Source of the DNA: an uncultured Planctomycetales bacterium | Lineage (GTDB): Bacteria > Planctomycetota > Planctomycetia > Pirellulales > Thermoguttaceae | DNA length: 38,092 nucleotides | Direction: 5' to 3' | Assembly (NCBI GenBank): GCA_937889015.1 | Contig: CALARR010000221.1 | Location: 1-38,092, forward strand | In this document: positions 1-9,138 of the stretch, piece by piece | Position numbering within the stretch: position 1 is the first letter of the stretch | Layout of the letters: each line of letters opens with the position of its first letter | Position numbers and translations under genes: made by a program | The notes under the pieces: generated by a model | What the model was told of the DNA's origin: nothing | Databases searched by the model: none | Seen by the model: only the letters and a program-made list of their open reading frames with translations

Positions 1-2367
1 GGCAGCAACACCTACAACAACACGAAGGTGCTGGACGGCGTGTTGCAGATCGGCGCCAACAACAGCCTGCCCATCGGCGGCGTGCTGACCACGGACGCGG
101 ACGCTGTGTTCGATCTGAACGGATTCAACCAGCAGGTGGCCGGCCTGGCCGACGTCTATGGCTCGACCACGACCAGTGGCCGAATCATCAACAGCGCCTT
201 CAGCACCAACACCCTGACCGTGGGCGACGCCGGCAACTATAGCTATGCCGGTTACCTGGAAGGCGGCATCGCGCTGACCAAGGTGGGCCTGGGCAACCTG
301 ACGCTGGTCAACCTGGCAAACACCTACGTCGGCCCGACGACCATCGAAGCCGGCCGGCTGATCGTGGCCGCGGACGGAGCGTTGGGCAACGTGAACGGCG
401 AGGTGATCTTCGGCACCACCGCGGGCGGCAATCCGACCCTCGAAGTCACCTCCGGATTCACCACCGCCCGGCCCTTCGACCTGGGCAGCCTGGGCGGCAC
501 GCTGCAGATCCCGGCCAGCCAGGACTTGAGGATCACCAATGTGGTGCAAGGCGCTGGCGGCAGCCTCACCAAGACCGGCTCCGGCCGCTTGCTGCTGGAG
601 AATCCCAGCAATACCTACAGCGGCGGGACCGTGATCCAGTCCGGGCGCATCCTGGTGGCGGCCGACGGGGCCCTCGGCGACGCCGGCGGCGCGGTGAGCT
701 TCGGCACGGGCATCATGCCCACCCTGCAGGTCACTTCCGGATTCGTGACCGACCGTCCCTTCGACATGGGAACCGTGGGCGGCACGTTGGAGGTTCCCAC
801 GGGCGCCGACCTGATGCTTACGGGAACGGTCGTGGGCACCGGCAGCCTCACCGCCTCGGGCGGCGGCAACCTGACCCTGACGGGATCGGCGAACAACACC
901 TTCAGCGGCGACCTGCGCGTGGAGACCGGAATGGTCACTCTGGCCAAGACGGGCGCCGCGGCCGTAGGAGGCAACATCGTGATCGGGTTGGCGGGCAACT
1001 CGGCACCCGAATTCCTGGTGCTCGGTGCGAGCGATCAGATCCCCGACACGAGCGTTGTCACGTTCGCCGGCGGCAGCGACATCTTCGGCGACGCCGCGGT
1101 GTTCGCCCTGAACGGCAGCAACGAGACCGTGGGCGGGCTGGCCAGCCTGGCCAGCGGCGACGGCATCGTGGCCAACGGCCACGCCACGCTGGACGCCACG
1201 TTGACGGTCAACAACGCCGCCGACCATACCTTCAGCGGCATCCTGGCCAACAACCAGACGGCTTCCGGCGGCACGCTCGGTCTGACGAAGACCGGCAGCG
1301 GCAACCTGACCCTGGCCGGGACCGCAGACAACATCAACACCGGCCTGACCACGGTCAACGACGGCCGGCTGATCCTCGACAAGACGGGAGCCATCGCGGT
1401 GGCCGGCGATCTGAGCATCGGCGGCGGCATCGTGGCCCTCAACCAGGGCGACCAGATCGCTACCGGCAGTTCGGTCATCGTAGCCGGAGGCACGCTCGAT
1501 CTGCAGGCGTACGACAACACCGTGAACGGATTGAGCCTGGTCAATGGGACCGTGGCCAGCACGATCGGTACGCTTACCAGCCTGACGAACTACGATGTCC
1601 AATCGGGCACCATCTCGGCCATGTTGGCCGGGGACGTGGGATTGGACAAGACCACCGCGGGCCTTGCCACGTTGTCCGGTGTGAACAGCTACACCGGCGC
1701 TACGACGGTCAGCGGCGGTACGCTGCTGGTCGACGGCACGATCAACTCCGCCACCACCGTGCAGTCAACCGCCACCTTGGGCGGCAGCGGGCACATCGGG
1801 GGCGGAATCGTGGTCCAGACCGGGGCTACCCTGTCCCCGGGCAACAGCATCGACACGCTGACCGTTGACAACGGGAACGTGACCTTCCAGCCCGGCGGGA
1901 TCTTCCAGGTCGAGTTGGAACTCCAGGGAGATGGTTCGGTTCTGGCCGACCAACTGCTGGTCATGAGCACGGGAGCCACGATTGACATCACCGATGCGAT
2001 CCTGGACCTGGACTGGGGCACGATGAGCGGCGTCGCCGATCCGAATCTGACCCTGGCGATCATCGACAACGTCGACCCGGCGACGACCCTCTCGGGCTAC
2101 TTCGCCGACATGACACCGGTCGGCGACAGGCACTACTTGGGTGAGTACTACGGCAGCGAGTGGTACCTGATGTACAACGTGGACAGTTCCGACCCGTTCG
2201 CGGCCGGCAACGACGTTGTGATCACCAACGTGCCTGAACCGTCGACCGTGGCGCTGCTGGTCGGCGGTGCAGCCACCTTCCTCGGCATGGTCTGGCGGCG
2301 ACGCAAGCAGCGATCGGCGGCCAAGCACGAGCACCGGTCGACCGGTCGACACCGGAGGCATGCCTGA
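1..2367 (+). CDS. Autotransporter-repeat surface protein with PEP-CTERM anchor (5' truncated)
   Basis: The reading frame is open from base 1, so the gene enters from outside the window; 788 residues are visible. The protein is rich in Gly, Thr, Asn and Ser and has at least five autotransporter-associated beta-strand repeats (the LTKTGSGNLTL...YSGxTxxxxGxL pattern), which predict a right-handed beta-helix. Two segments around 400-540 and 700-830 repeat each other (VTSGF...RPFD.G..GGTL). The C-terminus is a PEP-CTERM signal: a PEP triplet (residues 745-747), a hydrophobic helix and a basic WRRRKQR tail. In the known family this directs export and processing by an exosortase. The likely role is an extracellular structural or adhesive protein; no catalytic motif is visible. 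A GTG at 28 is in frame but lies inside the repeat pattern and is not the start. A hairpin follows the stop. Confidence 0.88.
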   Translation, partial: GSNTYNNTKVLDGVLQIGANNSLPIGGVLTTDADAVFDLNGFNQQVAGLADVYGSTTTSGRIINSAFSTNTLTVGDAGNYSYAGYLEGGIALTKVGLGNLTLVNLANTYVGPTTIEAGRLIVAADGALGNVNGEVIFGTTAGGNPTLEVTSGFTTARPFDLGSLGGTLQIPASQDLRITNVVQGAGGSLTKTGSGRLLLENPSNTYSGGTVIQSGRILVAADGALGDAGGAVSFGTGIMPTLQVTSGFVTDRPFDMGTVGGTLEVPTGADLMLTGTVVGTGSLTASGGGNLTLTGSANNTFSGDLRVETGMVTLAKTGAAAVGGNIVIGLAGNSAPEFLVLGASDQIPDTSVVTFAGGSDIFGDAAVFALNGSNETVGGLASLASGDGIVANGHATLDATLTVNNAADHTFSGILANNQTASGGTLGLTKTGSGNLTLAGTADNINTGLTTVNDGRLILDKTGAIAVAGDLSIGGGIVALNQGDQIATGSSVIVAGGTLDLQAYDNTVNGLSLVNGTVASTIGTLTSLTNYDVQSGTISAMLAGDVGLDKTTAGLATLSGVNSYTGATTVSGGTLLVDGTINSATTVQSTATLGGSGHIGGGIVVQTGATLSPGNSIDTLTVDNGNVTFQPGGIFQVELELQGDGSVLADQLLVMSTGATIDITDAILDLDWGTMSGVADPNLTLAIIDNVDPATTLSGYFADMTPVGDRHYLGEYYGSEWYLMYNVDSSDPFAAGNDVVITNVPEPSTVALLVGGAATFLGMVWRRRKQRSAAKHEHRSTGRHRRHA

Positions 2368-2409
2368 GAACGCCCGATGCAAGGGCCGTTGGTATCCAAG
2401 AGCGGTTCC

Positions 2410-2436
2410 GGCGGGTGCGATTCTCTCGCACCCGCC
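2410..2436 (+). terminator. Hairpin after the PEP-CTERM gene
   Basis: A perfect 11-bp inverted repeat (2410-2420 with 2426-2436, loop of 5) lies 42 bases past the stop. No clear T-run follows, so it is a terminator-like hairpin rather than a classic intrinsic terminator. Confidence 0.55.
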
Positions 2437-2726
2437 TGCCGGCTTGTGCTGCCCTCGCAGGACCCACTGCCACCGGCCGGCGTTCTCTACCATTCCGTTG
2501 GCCAGACAGATTGGCCCGGCGCGCTGCGATGGGTGACGCAGCGCTATTGACCTCTGCATGGCGCATGGTCCGGCCGACCAACGGAAAGCCTGGAAAACCG
2601 GGCTCCCGCGACCAACCTGCGGTCGGTGCCCGGACCTCAGTTCATTCGCTATGTGGGACCGGTATACAACTATATAGCCACCAGCACCACGCGTTGGTTT
2701 CCGTCGTGCTAGTAGCACATAGGGGC
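2437..2726. other. Intergenic stretch with no convincing gene
   Basis: No reading frame here has a plausible start plus protein-like composition. The only structures seen are GTATAC in an AT-rich patch near 2660-2680 and a short palindrome at 2706-2718 (arms GTGCT and AGCAC, 3-base spacer), just upstream of the histidine kinase promoter, which could be an operator. Confidence 0.5.
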
Positions 2727-2754
2727 TTGACTCCCCTTGTAAGCCTGATATATT
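2727..2754 (+). promoter_or_regulatory. Sigma70-like promoter of the histidine kinase gene
   Basis: TTGACT (2727-2732) and TATATT (2749-2754) are separated by 16 bases, close to the sigma70 consensus. Transcription would start near 2761, giving a leader of about 125 bases before the kinase start at 2886. A 13-base palindrome at 2706-2718 lies just upstream of the -35 box. Confidence 0.6.
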
Positions 2755-2885
2755 GAGGTGCCAGCCAACACCACCCTTATCAGGACACCCAATCACGCTT
2801 GTGGGCCTGAGTGGCGTTGTTACGGCGCGCGGAAACCGTTTTTCCGGGCTCAAGAGTGTGCGGTGATATCCGTGGGAGTGCAAGG

Positions 2886-4154
2886 ATGACTGACTCCAAG
2901 TGCGGCGGGGCGCGTGGTCCGAAGGCTCTGTGCATCCGCTCGCGGTCCACGGATTTGAAGGGCGAGTCAGAGGGCGAGGCTGGTGTGGCCCTAACGGAGG
3001 AGGAGCCGGCTGGGGAGCTTTTGGCGGGAGAGTCTCCCCAGCGCAAGCGCAGTGCGGCGGTGGTGCGCGAGCAGGACGAGCGTCTGAGGCTGTTGCTGGA
3101 GGCGGCCAACGTGGCCCTCTGGGATTGGGATCTGAAGACGAATCGCGTGCAGGGTGGCCTCCGGCCGGGAGACGCCCCTGGGTACAGCCTGCCTGCGGCA
3201 GAGAGCACCTACAGCGACTGGTACCAGGCTCTTCATCCAGACGATCGGCCGCGTGTTCTGGCGGCGTTTCAGTCGCATCTGGAGGGAGAACTGCCCAGGT
3301 ACGAGTCGGAGCATCGCGTGCAGCACACGGACGGCAGCTACCGCTGGGTCTTTGTGCGGGGCGTTGCGATCCGCGACGAAGAAGGCCGTCCGGTCCGCAT
3401 GATCGGTTCGGAAATCGACGTGACCGATCGTCGCCAGGCCGAAGAACAGGCGCGGCGCGAAGAGCAGCTTCTGCGATCTGCCTTGGAGTTGTACGAGTGC
3501 GAGCGGCGCGTGGTGGCGTACGAGATTCACGATGGGTTGGCCCAGGAGTTGACGGGGGCCCTGTTTGCGTTGCAGGCTTTAGGCCAGTTGCCGGACAAGA
3601 ATTCGCCGGAGTCGCAGCGATTCTACCAGTCGGCCCTGCAATGGATGACCACGTGCATCGAAGAGACAAGGCGTCTGATCCGCGGTCTGCGCCCGGCGAC
3701 CCTGGATGAGTCGGGCGTGGTGGCGGCGCTCCGGGCGTTGGTGCAGGAGCTGTCGCAGCGCGGCGGGGCGGAGATTGCCTTCTGCAGCGAAGTCCATTTC
3801 GACCGCCTGGCATCTCCCTTGGAGAATGCGCTGTACCGCATTGCACAGGAAGCGCTGACCAACGCGGTGCGCTACAGTCAGAGCGCGCGGATCGAGGTGC
3901 GACTGCAGGAGACCGGCGGCCGAGTGCGCCTGTCCGTCGAAGACTGGGGAAGCGGATTCGACCCCCAGGCGGTGGACGCGAACCACTTCGGCCTGCGCGG
4001 CATTCGCGAGCGCGTGGAACTGTTGGGCGGACAAGCGCGGATCGACAGCCGCCCCGGGGCCGGTACCCGAATCCGCGTCGATCTGCCGCTGATCGAATTG
4101 CCGCCAGAGGCCCTGGCGTTCGTCGCCCGGCAGGGCGATCGGGAGTTGCGATAG
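2886..4154 (+). CDS. PAS-domain sensor histidine kinase (HisKA_3/NarL-type)
   Basis: This 422-residue kinase has no predicted membrane segment. A PAS_3/PAC sensor fold covers roughly residues 60-185 (ALWDWDL..., LHPDDRPRV, RVQHTDGSYRW, GSEIDVTDRRQAEEQ). The HisKA_3 dimerisation domain follows, with the phospho-acceptor His215 in YEIHDGLAQE. A HATPase_c domain has Asn326 (N box), Asp353 in EDWGSGFD (G1) and FGLRGIRERV (G2). This is the NarX/DegS class that normally phosphorylates NarL/LuxR-type response regulators; none is adjacent, so it is an orphan and its signal is unknown. The ATG at 2886 is chosen because GGAG sits 7 bases upstream; an in-frame GTG at 2811 would add 25 residues without a good ribosome site. 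It converges on the next gene. Confidence 0.88.
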   Translation: MTDSKCGGARGPKALCIRSRSTDLKGESEGEAGVALTEEEPAGELLAGESPQRKRSAAVVREQDERLRLLLEAANVALWDWDLKTNRVQGGLRPGDAPGYSLPAAESTYSDWYQALHPDDRPRVLAAFQSHLEGELPRYESEHRVQHTDGSYRWVFVRGVAIRDEEGRPVRMIGSEIDVTDRRQAEEQARREEQLLRSALELYECERRVVAYEIHDGLAQELTGALFALQALGQLPDKNSPESQRFYQSALQWMTTCIEETRRLIRGLRPATLDESGVVAALRALVQELSQRGGAEIAFCSEVHFDRLASPLENALYRIAQEALTNAVRYSQSARIEVRLQETGGRVRLSVEDWGSGFDPQAVDANHFGLRGIRERVELLGGQARIDSRPGAGTRIRVDLPLIELPPEALAFVARQGDRELR

Positions 4155-4229
4155 CAGCGGCGCTATCGGCTCCAGGGACGCATCAGCACACGCGTTCCAT
4201 CTGGCTCTGGGAGCATTCCAAGGCAGGCT

Positions 4230-7200
4230 CTACGGGGCCTGCTGCAGCATGCGCCGGATGGTGGTCTCGGGATAATCGGCGGCCAGATGCCGGATGGCGG
4301 GCCAGTCGCCGGCGCGCGCCGCCAGGATCAGTCCCCGGGCCGCACTGTGACGCACGTCCAGGGCGTTGTCCATATCGCTGACGATGCGGAGCAGGACATC
4401 CAGGGCGCGGCGTTCGCCACTCAACCCCAGACCGTAGGCCGCCGCAGCGCGGTGGAAGGGCGTGATGGCCACAAAGGACATGGGATGGGGCGGCGTGGTG
4501 CGTCCTAGCGCCGCCTCGGGCGGATCCTCTTGCAGACAGGCCAGCAGTGCGTCCGTGGCCGCGGGACCCCGAACTCGACCCAAGGCGCGCGCCAAGTAGA
4601 AACAGACCCAGGCCCGATCGCGCGCGGCGCGGAAATCGCCGATGGGGTCGGGCGTCTGCCGGCGATAGCGATGGAACGTGTCAACGACCTGCGCGGCGCA
4701 GCGATCGTCCAGCATCAGGACCGAGATCATCTGGGCGCTGCGCATGACCGGCGTGTAGGGCAGGAAGGTGAGCCCGCCGCGCGGCGCGCGAAACAACTCG
4801 TCCAGCGGTATGTCCTTGCGCTGGGCGAGTTGGGGCGTGGGATAGCTGGTCAATTCTTCGCGGAGCAGGCCGAGCGACGGGGCGACGGGTTCCTGCAGCA
4901 CGGCGAGGCAGGTCTGGAGCAGCTCGTGGCTCAGGCCGCAGCGTTGCACGACCCGGCCGAGGAGCGTCTCGTAGCCGTCGTTCTCGACCAGCAGGCCGCG
5001 GTCGAGATCGCCCGGCAGGGAGCGGAGCAGCGGCCCGAGCACCTCGCGGCGTTGCGTGCCCAGCGCGTCGAAGGCCTCCAGGATGCGATAGTGCAGGATC
5101 GAGGCGTGGCACTCGCGGAGCACGGGATGATCGCCGCAGACCTGGGAGTAGAAGGCGAAGCTCTCCAGCTTGCCGCAGAAGCGGACCAAGACCTCCTCGG
5201 ACTGGGAAGTGCCGATGCGTCCCAGGGCCTCGGCGGCGGTGGCGGCCAGGTGGACATTGCGGCGCGCCAGGGCCCCGCCCTGCCGGCAGTCGAGGGCCAG
5301 GACCAATCCCAGCAAGGGTATGGCCTCGCTGGCGCGCAGATGGCCCAGGGCGCGCATGGCCGCCATGAGGGCCTTGACGTCGCACTGGGAGGACTCTTCC
5401 GCGAGGTGCTTTCGAATCATGTCTTGCAGCGGAGCCACCGCCTGGGGCGAGCCAACGTGCCCCAAGGCGTCGGCCGCGGCGATGACGGCGGCCGGATCGT
5501 CAGCGGCAAGCTGGGCGATCAGGCGTTGTTCGAGCCTGGGACCACTCTGGTCGGCAAGCCAACGGCGCCAGGCGGCCGAGGCTTCCTCACCCTCGCTGCT
5601 GGCCGGCTGGTCGGCGGCCAAGCGGCCGGTGAGGTTCGCCAGGGCGACGACCGCGGCGCGCGCGACCTCCGGGTGGCGGTCATCGAGGGCTTTGGCCAGC
5701 GCATCCAGCGCCGGCCGAGCACCGCAGGCCGACAGGCACAAGGCGGCGTGCATTCGGACCTGCGGATCGGGGCTGTCCAGGGCCAGCGCGACCCTTTCAC
5801 TCGCGGCACGGTCGTGCAGCAGGGCCAATCGCTGCAAGGCCGACAACTGCACCTCCCGCTTCGCGTCGTCAAGCTGGCGGCACAGCGTGGCGACCAGCGC
5901 AGGCCGCCCCGGCGGCAGCGGGTCGTGCACGGCGGCGCCCGCAAGCCGATGTTGCGAATAGAGGTCGATCGAAGCGGCTTCGCGCATGCGATCGAGTTGC
6001 AGATTGAGGATGCCGCCCAGTTCGGCGTTGTTGCCCCGGAAGCGGTGCGGGGCGTCCGGCCCCAGGGCGTCGACCGCCTTGGAGCGATGCGCCAGGCCGA
6101 TGACGGTGGTCGGGGCGCCGGCGCGCGGGCTGTGGCAGCCGACGCAGGAGCGGCGTTCGCCGGGGCGTACATAGATCCACGACAATTCGTTGACGACGGC
6201 GCGCCCCTCGCCATCCACGGCCTGGATCGCCAGGGCGCGATCGGCGGGCACGCGCGCGTAGAACGAGCCGTCGGCGGCCAGGGGGATGGTACCCAGTTCG
6301 CGTGCCTCCACGCCAATGTGCTCATAGGGATAGTGGTCGGGGCGCAGGGCCAGCGGCACGCCTTCATAGATTCGCACGGCCGCGATGCGCGCCGCGTCGG
6401 CGGCAGCGTGCTTGGTGTTGCGCACGTTCTGACAATAGAGATAACCGCTGGAAGCGCCGTCGTTGGACGGCGGGCTGTGGGCCGCCATGGTCGGCGGCAG
6501 GCGGCGCGGCCCGAGGTGAACCACCGAATGGATGTCGGGCGTCTTCGAGGTGAAGAAGGGCACGGCCGAGCCGGACTGCGGATCGACCACGGCCAGGGCC
6601 TTCTTGCCGTACACGGTGGCCACCAGGCGACCATCGGAGACGGCGGCGATGTCGAACAGGGGCAGGGCCGTGGCGACCTTGCGGCCTTGACCGGGATCGA
6701 GGCCCGAGAGCACCAGTCCATCGCGTGAGAGGGCCGCCACACGTCCGTCGGGCAGCGGTGCGGGACTGCCGAAGCCATTGAATCGCAACAGGGGCGGATC
6801 GACCGGCCCTTCGTTGCCGGTGCCGCGTTGATAGCCGATGGGGCCCCGTTCGTTGCCCAGAATGACCGTACCGCCGGTGCCGTCCAGATGCACGTGATGC
6901 AGTTGCGTCTCGACTTTGGCACGTTCCAGGAAGTTGTCGGCGCGGACCATCACCAGGGAACCAAAGGCCGTCACGCGCGGCTCGCGGTCGGCCACGATGT
7001 GGTGGGTCAGGGGCTGGATCGCCGAACCGTCGGCACGCATGGTGAAGATCGAGGAGGCCAGATTGCCGTGATATTCCTCACGGCTGCCGATACGCGTGGA
7101 GCTGAAGGCGATGCGCCCGTCGGGCAGCGGCTCGGGATCGTAATCGTGAAAAGGCCCTCGCGTGAGCTGCTGCACGGGGCCGCCGGCCGCGGGCACGGAG

Positions 7201-8228
7201 AAGAGATGGTAGAAGGCTTCGCCCTCGGGGGCCATGGCAAAGTAGATCGTCTGAGCATCGTAGGAGACGCTGGGCGAGCCCAACGAGCCGCCTTGGGCAT
7301 CGACCAACAGCCGGGGTTCCACGCCGGGCCGGGCCGGTTGCAGCACGAACATCTGCCGCCCCAACACGGCCGGCGAAGGGACGTCGCTTTCCGGATAGGC
7401 ACGCAGCACAAACGACTTGCGCTCTTGTTTGGGCCCGCCCGTGTTCAAGGCGAAATGATGCGGTTTGGAGACGTTGCCGCGTACGAAGAGCACGCCGCCC
7501 GGGAGCTGCGGATCAGCCAGGGGCACGCGAGGCTCGGCGGACACGAGTTTGGAGGCTTCCAGCTTCTTCCACGGGCCACAACCGTAGGGCCCCACCACGC
7601 GCACGGCAGACCAGGAGACATCCAGATAGCTGGGCGATTCCCAATCCTCGAAGGCCTCGTCGGTCGCGCGCCAGTCGGAGTCGCTCACCCGGACCAGCGG
7701 CGCGCCGGCCTCGGGCCGCACGACAAGCTGGACCAACAATCCGGCCGCGCCGGGGAGCGTATTGATAGCCTCGACCGCCAGGACATTTCGGCCGGGCGCA
7801 ACGAGTGTGCTGACGTCGAAGCGTTTGGGCTGGCGCCAGGCGCTGCCGCTGGTCTCGCTTTCGCCCACCGGCTTGCCGTTGAGCCAGACCGTGTACAGAT
7901 TGTCGGCCGTAATCAGCAGCTCGGCCGCCTTGGGCTTCAGCCCGGCGGGGAGGTTCCAGGCCGCGCGGAAGTAGCGTGTGGCGGCGGGCGGCTTGCGAGT
8001 GTCGTCGCCGGCAAACCAGATCCACTGGGCCTGGTCGAATTCCGGCACCTGCGCGTGTGCCCCGGCGGCCAGGCCAATGAGCCAGATGCAGGGCAGGATC
8101 GCGGCGAGCCGGCCACGGTTGCCGGGCGAGGTGGTGCTCGGCCGGCTGTCGGCCGCGCGCGGAGAGGGGTCGCGGGCCACGCGGCCCAAGAGGCAAGTGC
8201 TGGCAACACGGCCGGGAATCTTGCGCAT
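4230..8228 (-). CDS. Giant exported protein: carbohydrate-binding-like, propeller, CxxCH and HEAT domains
   Basis: A 1332-residue predicted exported protein. The hydrophobic signal core is at residues 41-59 after an unusually long basic N-region. Then come a rhamnosidase-N-like beta-sandwich (about 60-220), PD40/TolB-like propeller repeats (about 280-560, including FHDYDPEPLPDGRIAFSSTR), a segment with a c-type haem motif CVGCH (residues 695-699; bases 6132-6146) and about 500 residues of PBS-lyase/HEAT repeats to the C-terminus. The propeller plus CxxCH arrangement is that annotated as hydrazine synthase alpha middle domain in many non-anammox planctomycetes; I do not infer hydrazine synthesis. 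Start 8228 is supported by GAGG 6 bases upstream. The gene is divergent from the IclR regulator, which may control it. Substrate and role are unknown; a periplasmic haem protein acting on or sensing a glycan is possible. Confidence 0.85.
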   Translation of the reverse strand: MRKIPGRVASTCLLGRVARDPSPRAADSRPSTTSPGNRGRLAAILPCIWLIGLAAGAHAQVPEFDQAQWIWFAGDDTRKPPAATRYFRAAWNLPAGLKPKAAELLITADNLYTVWLNGKPVGESETSGSAWRQPKRFDVSTLVAPGRNVLAVEAINTLPGAAGLLVQLVVRPEAGAPLVRVSDSDWRATDEAFEDWESPSYLDVSWSAVRVVGPYGCGPWKKLEASKLVSAEPRVPLADPQLPGGVLFVRGNVSKPHHFALNTGGPKQERKSFVLRAYPESDVPSPAVLGRQMFVLQPARPGVEPRLLVDAQGGSLGSPSVSYDAQTIYFAMAPEGEAFYHLFSVPAAGGPVQQLTRGPFHDYDPEPLPDGRIAFSSTRIGSREEYHGNLASSIFTMRADGSAIQPLTHHIVADREPRVTAFGSLVMVRADNFLERAKVETQLHHVHLDGTGGTVILGNERGPIGYQRGTGNEGPVDPPLLRFNGFGSPAPLPDGRVAALSRDGLVLSGLDPGQGRKVATALPLFDIAAVSDGRLVATVYGKKALAVVDPQSGSAVPFFTSKTPDIHSVVHLGPRRLPPTMAAHSPPSNDGASSGYLYCQNVRNTKHAAADAARIAAVRIYEGVPLALRPDHYPYEHIGVEARELGTIPLAADGSFYARVPADRALAIQAVDGEGRAVVNELSWIYVRPGERRSCVGCHSPRAGAPTTVIGLAHRSKAVDALGPDAPHRFRGNNAELGGILNLQLDRMREAASIDLYSQHRLAGAAVHDPLPPGRPALVATLCRQLDDAKREVQLSALQRLALLHDRAASERVALALDSPDPQVRMHAALCLSACGARPALDALAKALDDRHPEVARAAVVALANLTGRLAADQPASSEGEEASAAWRRWLADQSGPRLEQRLIAQLAADDPAAVIAAADALGHVGSPQAVAPLQDMIRKHLAEESSQCDVKALMAAMRALGHLRASEAIPLLGLVLALDCRQGGALARRNVHLAATAAEALGRIGTSQSEEVLVRFCGKLESFAFYSQVCGDHPVLRECHASILHYRILEAFDALGTQRREVLGPLLRSLPGDLDRGLLVENDGYETLLGRVVQRCGLSHELLQTCLAVLQEPVAPSLGLLREELTSYPTPQLAQRKDIPLDELFRAPRGGLTFLPYTPVMRSAQMISVLMLDDRCAAQVVDTFHRYRRQTPDPIGDFRAARDRAWVCFYLARALGRVRGPAATDALLACLQEDPPEAALGRTTPPHPMSFVAITPFHRAAAAYGLGLSGERRALDVLLRIVSDMDNALDVRHSAARGLILAARAGDWPAIRHLAADYPETTIRRMLQQAP

Positions 8229-8252
8229 GGGAACCTCGTCCTGGGAACGGGG

Positions 8253-8282
8253 TTGACATTTTCTATTAGAAGAACGTAATCT
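8253..8282 (+). promoter_or_regulatory. Divergent promoter region with putative IclR operator
   Basis: In the 83-base gap between divergent genes there is TTGACA (8253-8258) with a weak -10 (TAATCT, 8277-8282, spacing 18) directed at the IclR gene. Between the boxes is a perfect 5-1-5 palindrome, TTCTA-T-TAGAA (8261-8271). IclR proteins bind short palindromes and often regulate themselves and a divergent neighbour; assigning this site to the adjacent regulator is inference. Confidence 0.45.
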
Positions 8283-8311
8283 ATCTACAGAACAACTGCA
8301 AGAGGTTTCCG

Positions 8312-9091
8312 ATGAAGAATTCGACACCGTTGAACAGCCAGGCCCTCTCGCCCAGTACGGATCGCTGCCTGGCGATCTTGGAAGTCCTTAGCCGCCATCA
8401 GGGGGGGTTGACCCTCTCCGAAATCCATCGCGCGTTGGGGATCAGCAAGAATATGGTCTTCCGTATTCTTCGCGACATGGCGTCGCGGGGCTATGTGGAG
8501 AGAGGCGATGACAAGGCCTATTTCCTCGGCGGGAAACTGCTGGAACTGTCGGTGCCGCGCGTGCGCGAGCGAAACCTGGTGGACGAAGCGGCGCCGATCA
8601 TCCGGGCCCTGCGCGACGAGTGCCGGGAAAGCGTGGGCCTGGTGGTGCCCAGCGGAGCCGAGGGGGTGTTGATCTACTTCCAGCCGGCGTTGAACCCGAT
8701 GCGCATGATTTTCGATCCGGGGTTCCGGCTGAACCTGTACTGCAACGCACCGGGCAAGGTGTTCTTGGCCTTTGGCGATGAAAAGGACCGCCGCGAGCGG
8801 ATGCGTCAGCAGTCGTTTGCGCGGCGCACGGCGACCACGATCACCGATCCGGCCCGATTGGAGATGGAATTGCAGCAGGCGCGCGAGGATGGATACACGC
8901 GAGACCGGGCGGAAGACCTGGCAGGGGCCCATTGCGTGGCGGCCCCGGTGTTCGATGGTGACGACCGATTGGTGGCGGCGGTGGTGATCGCGGGGGTGAG
9001 CCACCGCATGCCGGAAGAGGCCTTTTCCCACTACGGCCAGCAGGTGGCGGCAGCCGCAGCGCGTCTGACAGCGCGTTTGTCGGCGCCGTGA
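8312..9091 (+). CDS. IclR-family transcriptional regulator
   Basis: 259 residues, the usual size for the family. The N-terminal winged helix-turn-helix spans about residues 15-78 (STDRCLAILEVL, LTLSEIHRALGISKNMVFRIL, RGYVERGDDKAYFLGGKLLEL). The C-terminal IclR effector domain spans about 90-255 and contains the usual APGKVFLAF-type and AAPVFDGDDRLVAAV-type segments. IclR regulators sense small metabolites such as sugar acids, aromatic acids or glyoxylate; the ligand here cannot be read. AGAGG 6 bases before the ATG supports the start. It is divergent from the CxxCH/HEAT gene, its most likely target, and converges on a ceramidase-like gene. Confidence 0.92.
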   Translation: MKNSTPLNSQALSPSTDRCLAILEVLSRHQGGLTLSEIHRALGISKNMVFRILRDMASRGYVERGDDKAYFLGGKLLELSVPRVRERNLVDEAAPIIRALRDECRESVGLVVPSGAEGVLIYFQPALNPMRMIFDPGFRLNLYCNAPGKVFLAFGDEKDRRERMRQQSFARRTATTITDPARLEMELQQAREDGYTRDRAEDLAGAHCVAAPVFDGDDRLVAAVVIAGVSHRMPEEAFSHYGQQVAAAAARLTARLSAP

Positions 9092-9138
9092 ACGGCGCCC
9101 GCCATCGGGGCTGAGCCCACGGTTGGCTTTCACCGACC

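Noticed and set aside
1765..3846. Open frame of 693 codons on the minus strand
   Set aside because: Spans two genes and the terminator on the opposite strand, and is Pro/Arg/Ala-rich; a GC shadow.
4530..6728. Open frame of 732 codons on the plus strand
   Set aside because: It is antisense to the CxxCH/HEAT gene, Gln/Gly/Arg-rich without domains, and is a shadow caused by high GC.
4230..8228. Hydrazine synthase subunit, hence an anammox bacterium
   Set aside because: Only the middle-domain-like propeller plus a single CxxCH is shared; the HEAT and sugar-binding parts and the neighbours do not fit anammox metabolism.
6828..8279. Open frame of 483 codons on the plus strand
   Set aside because: Also antisense to the CxxCH/HEAT gene; composition is unlike a protein and no ribosome site is present.
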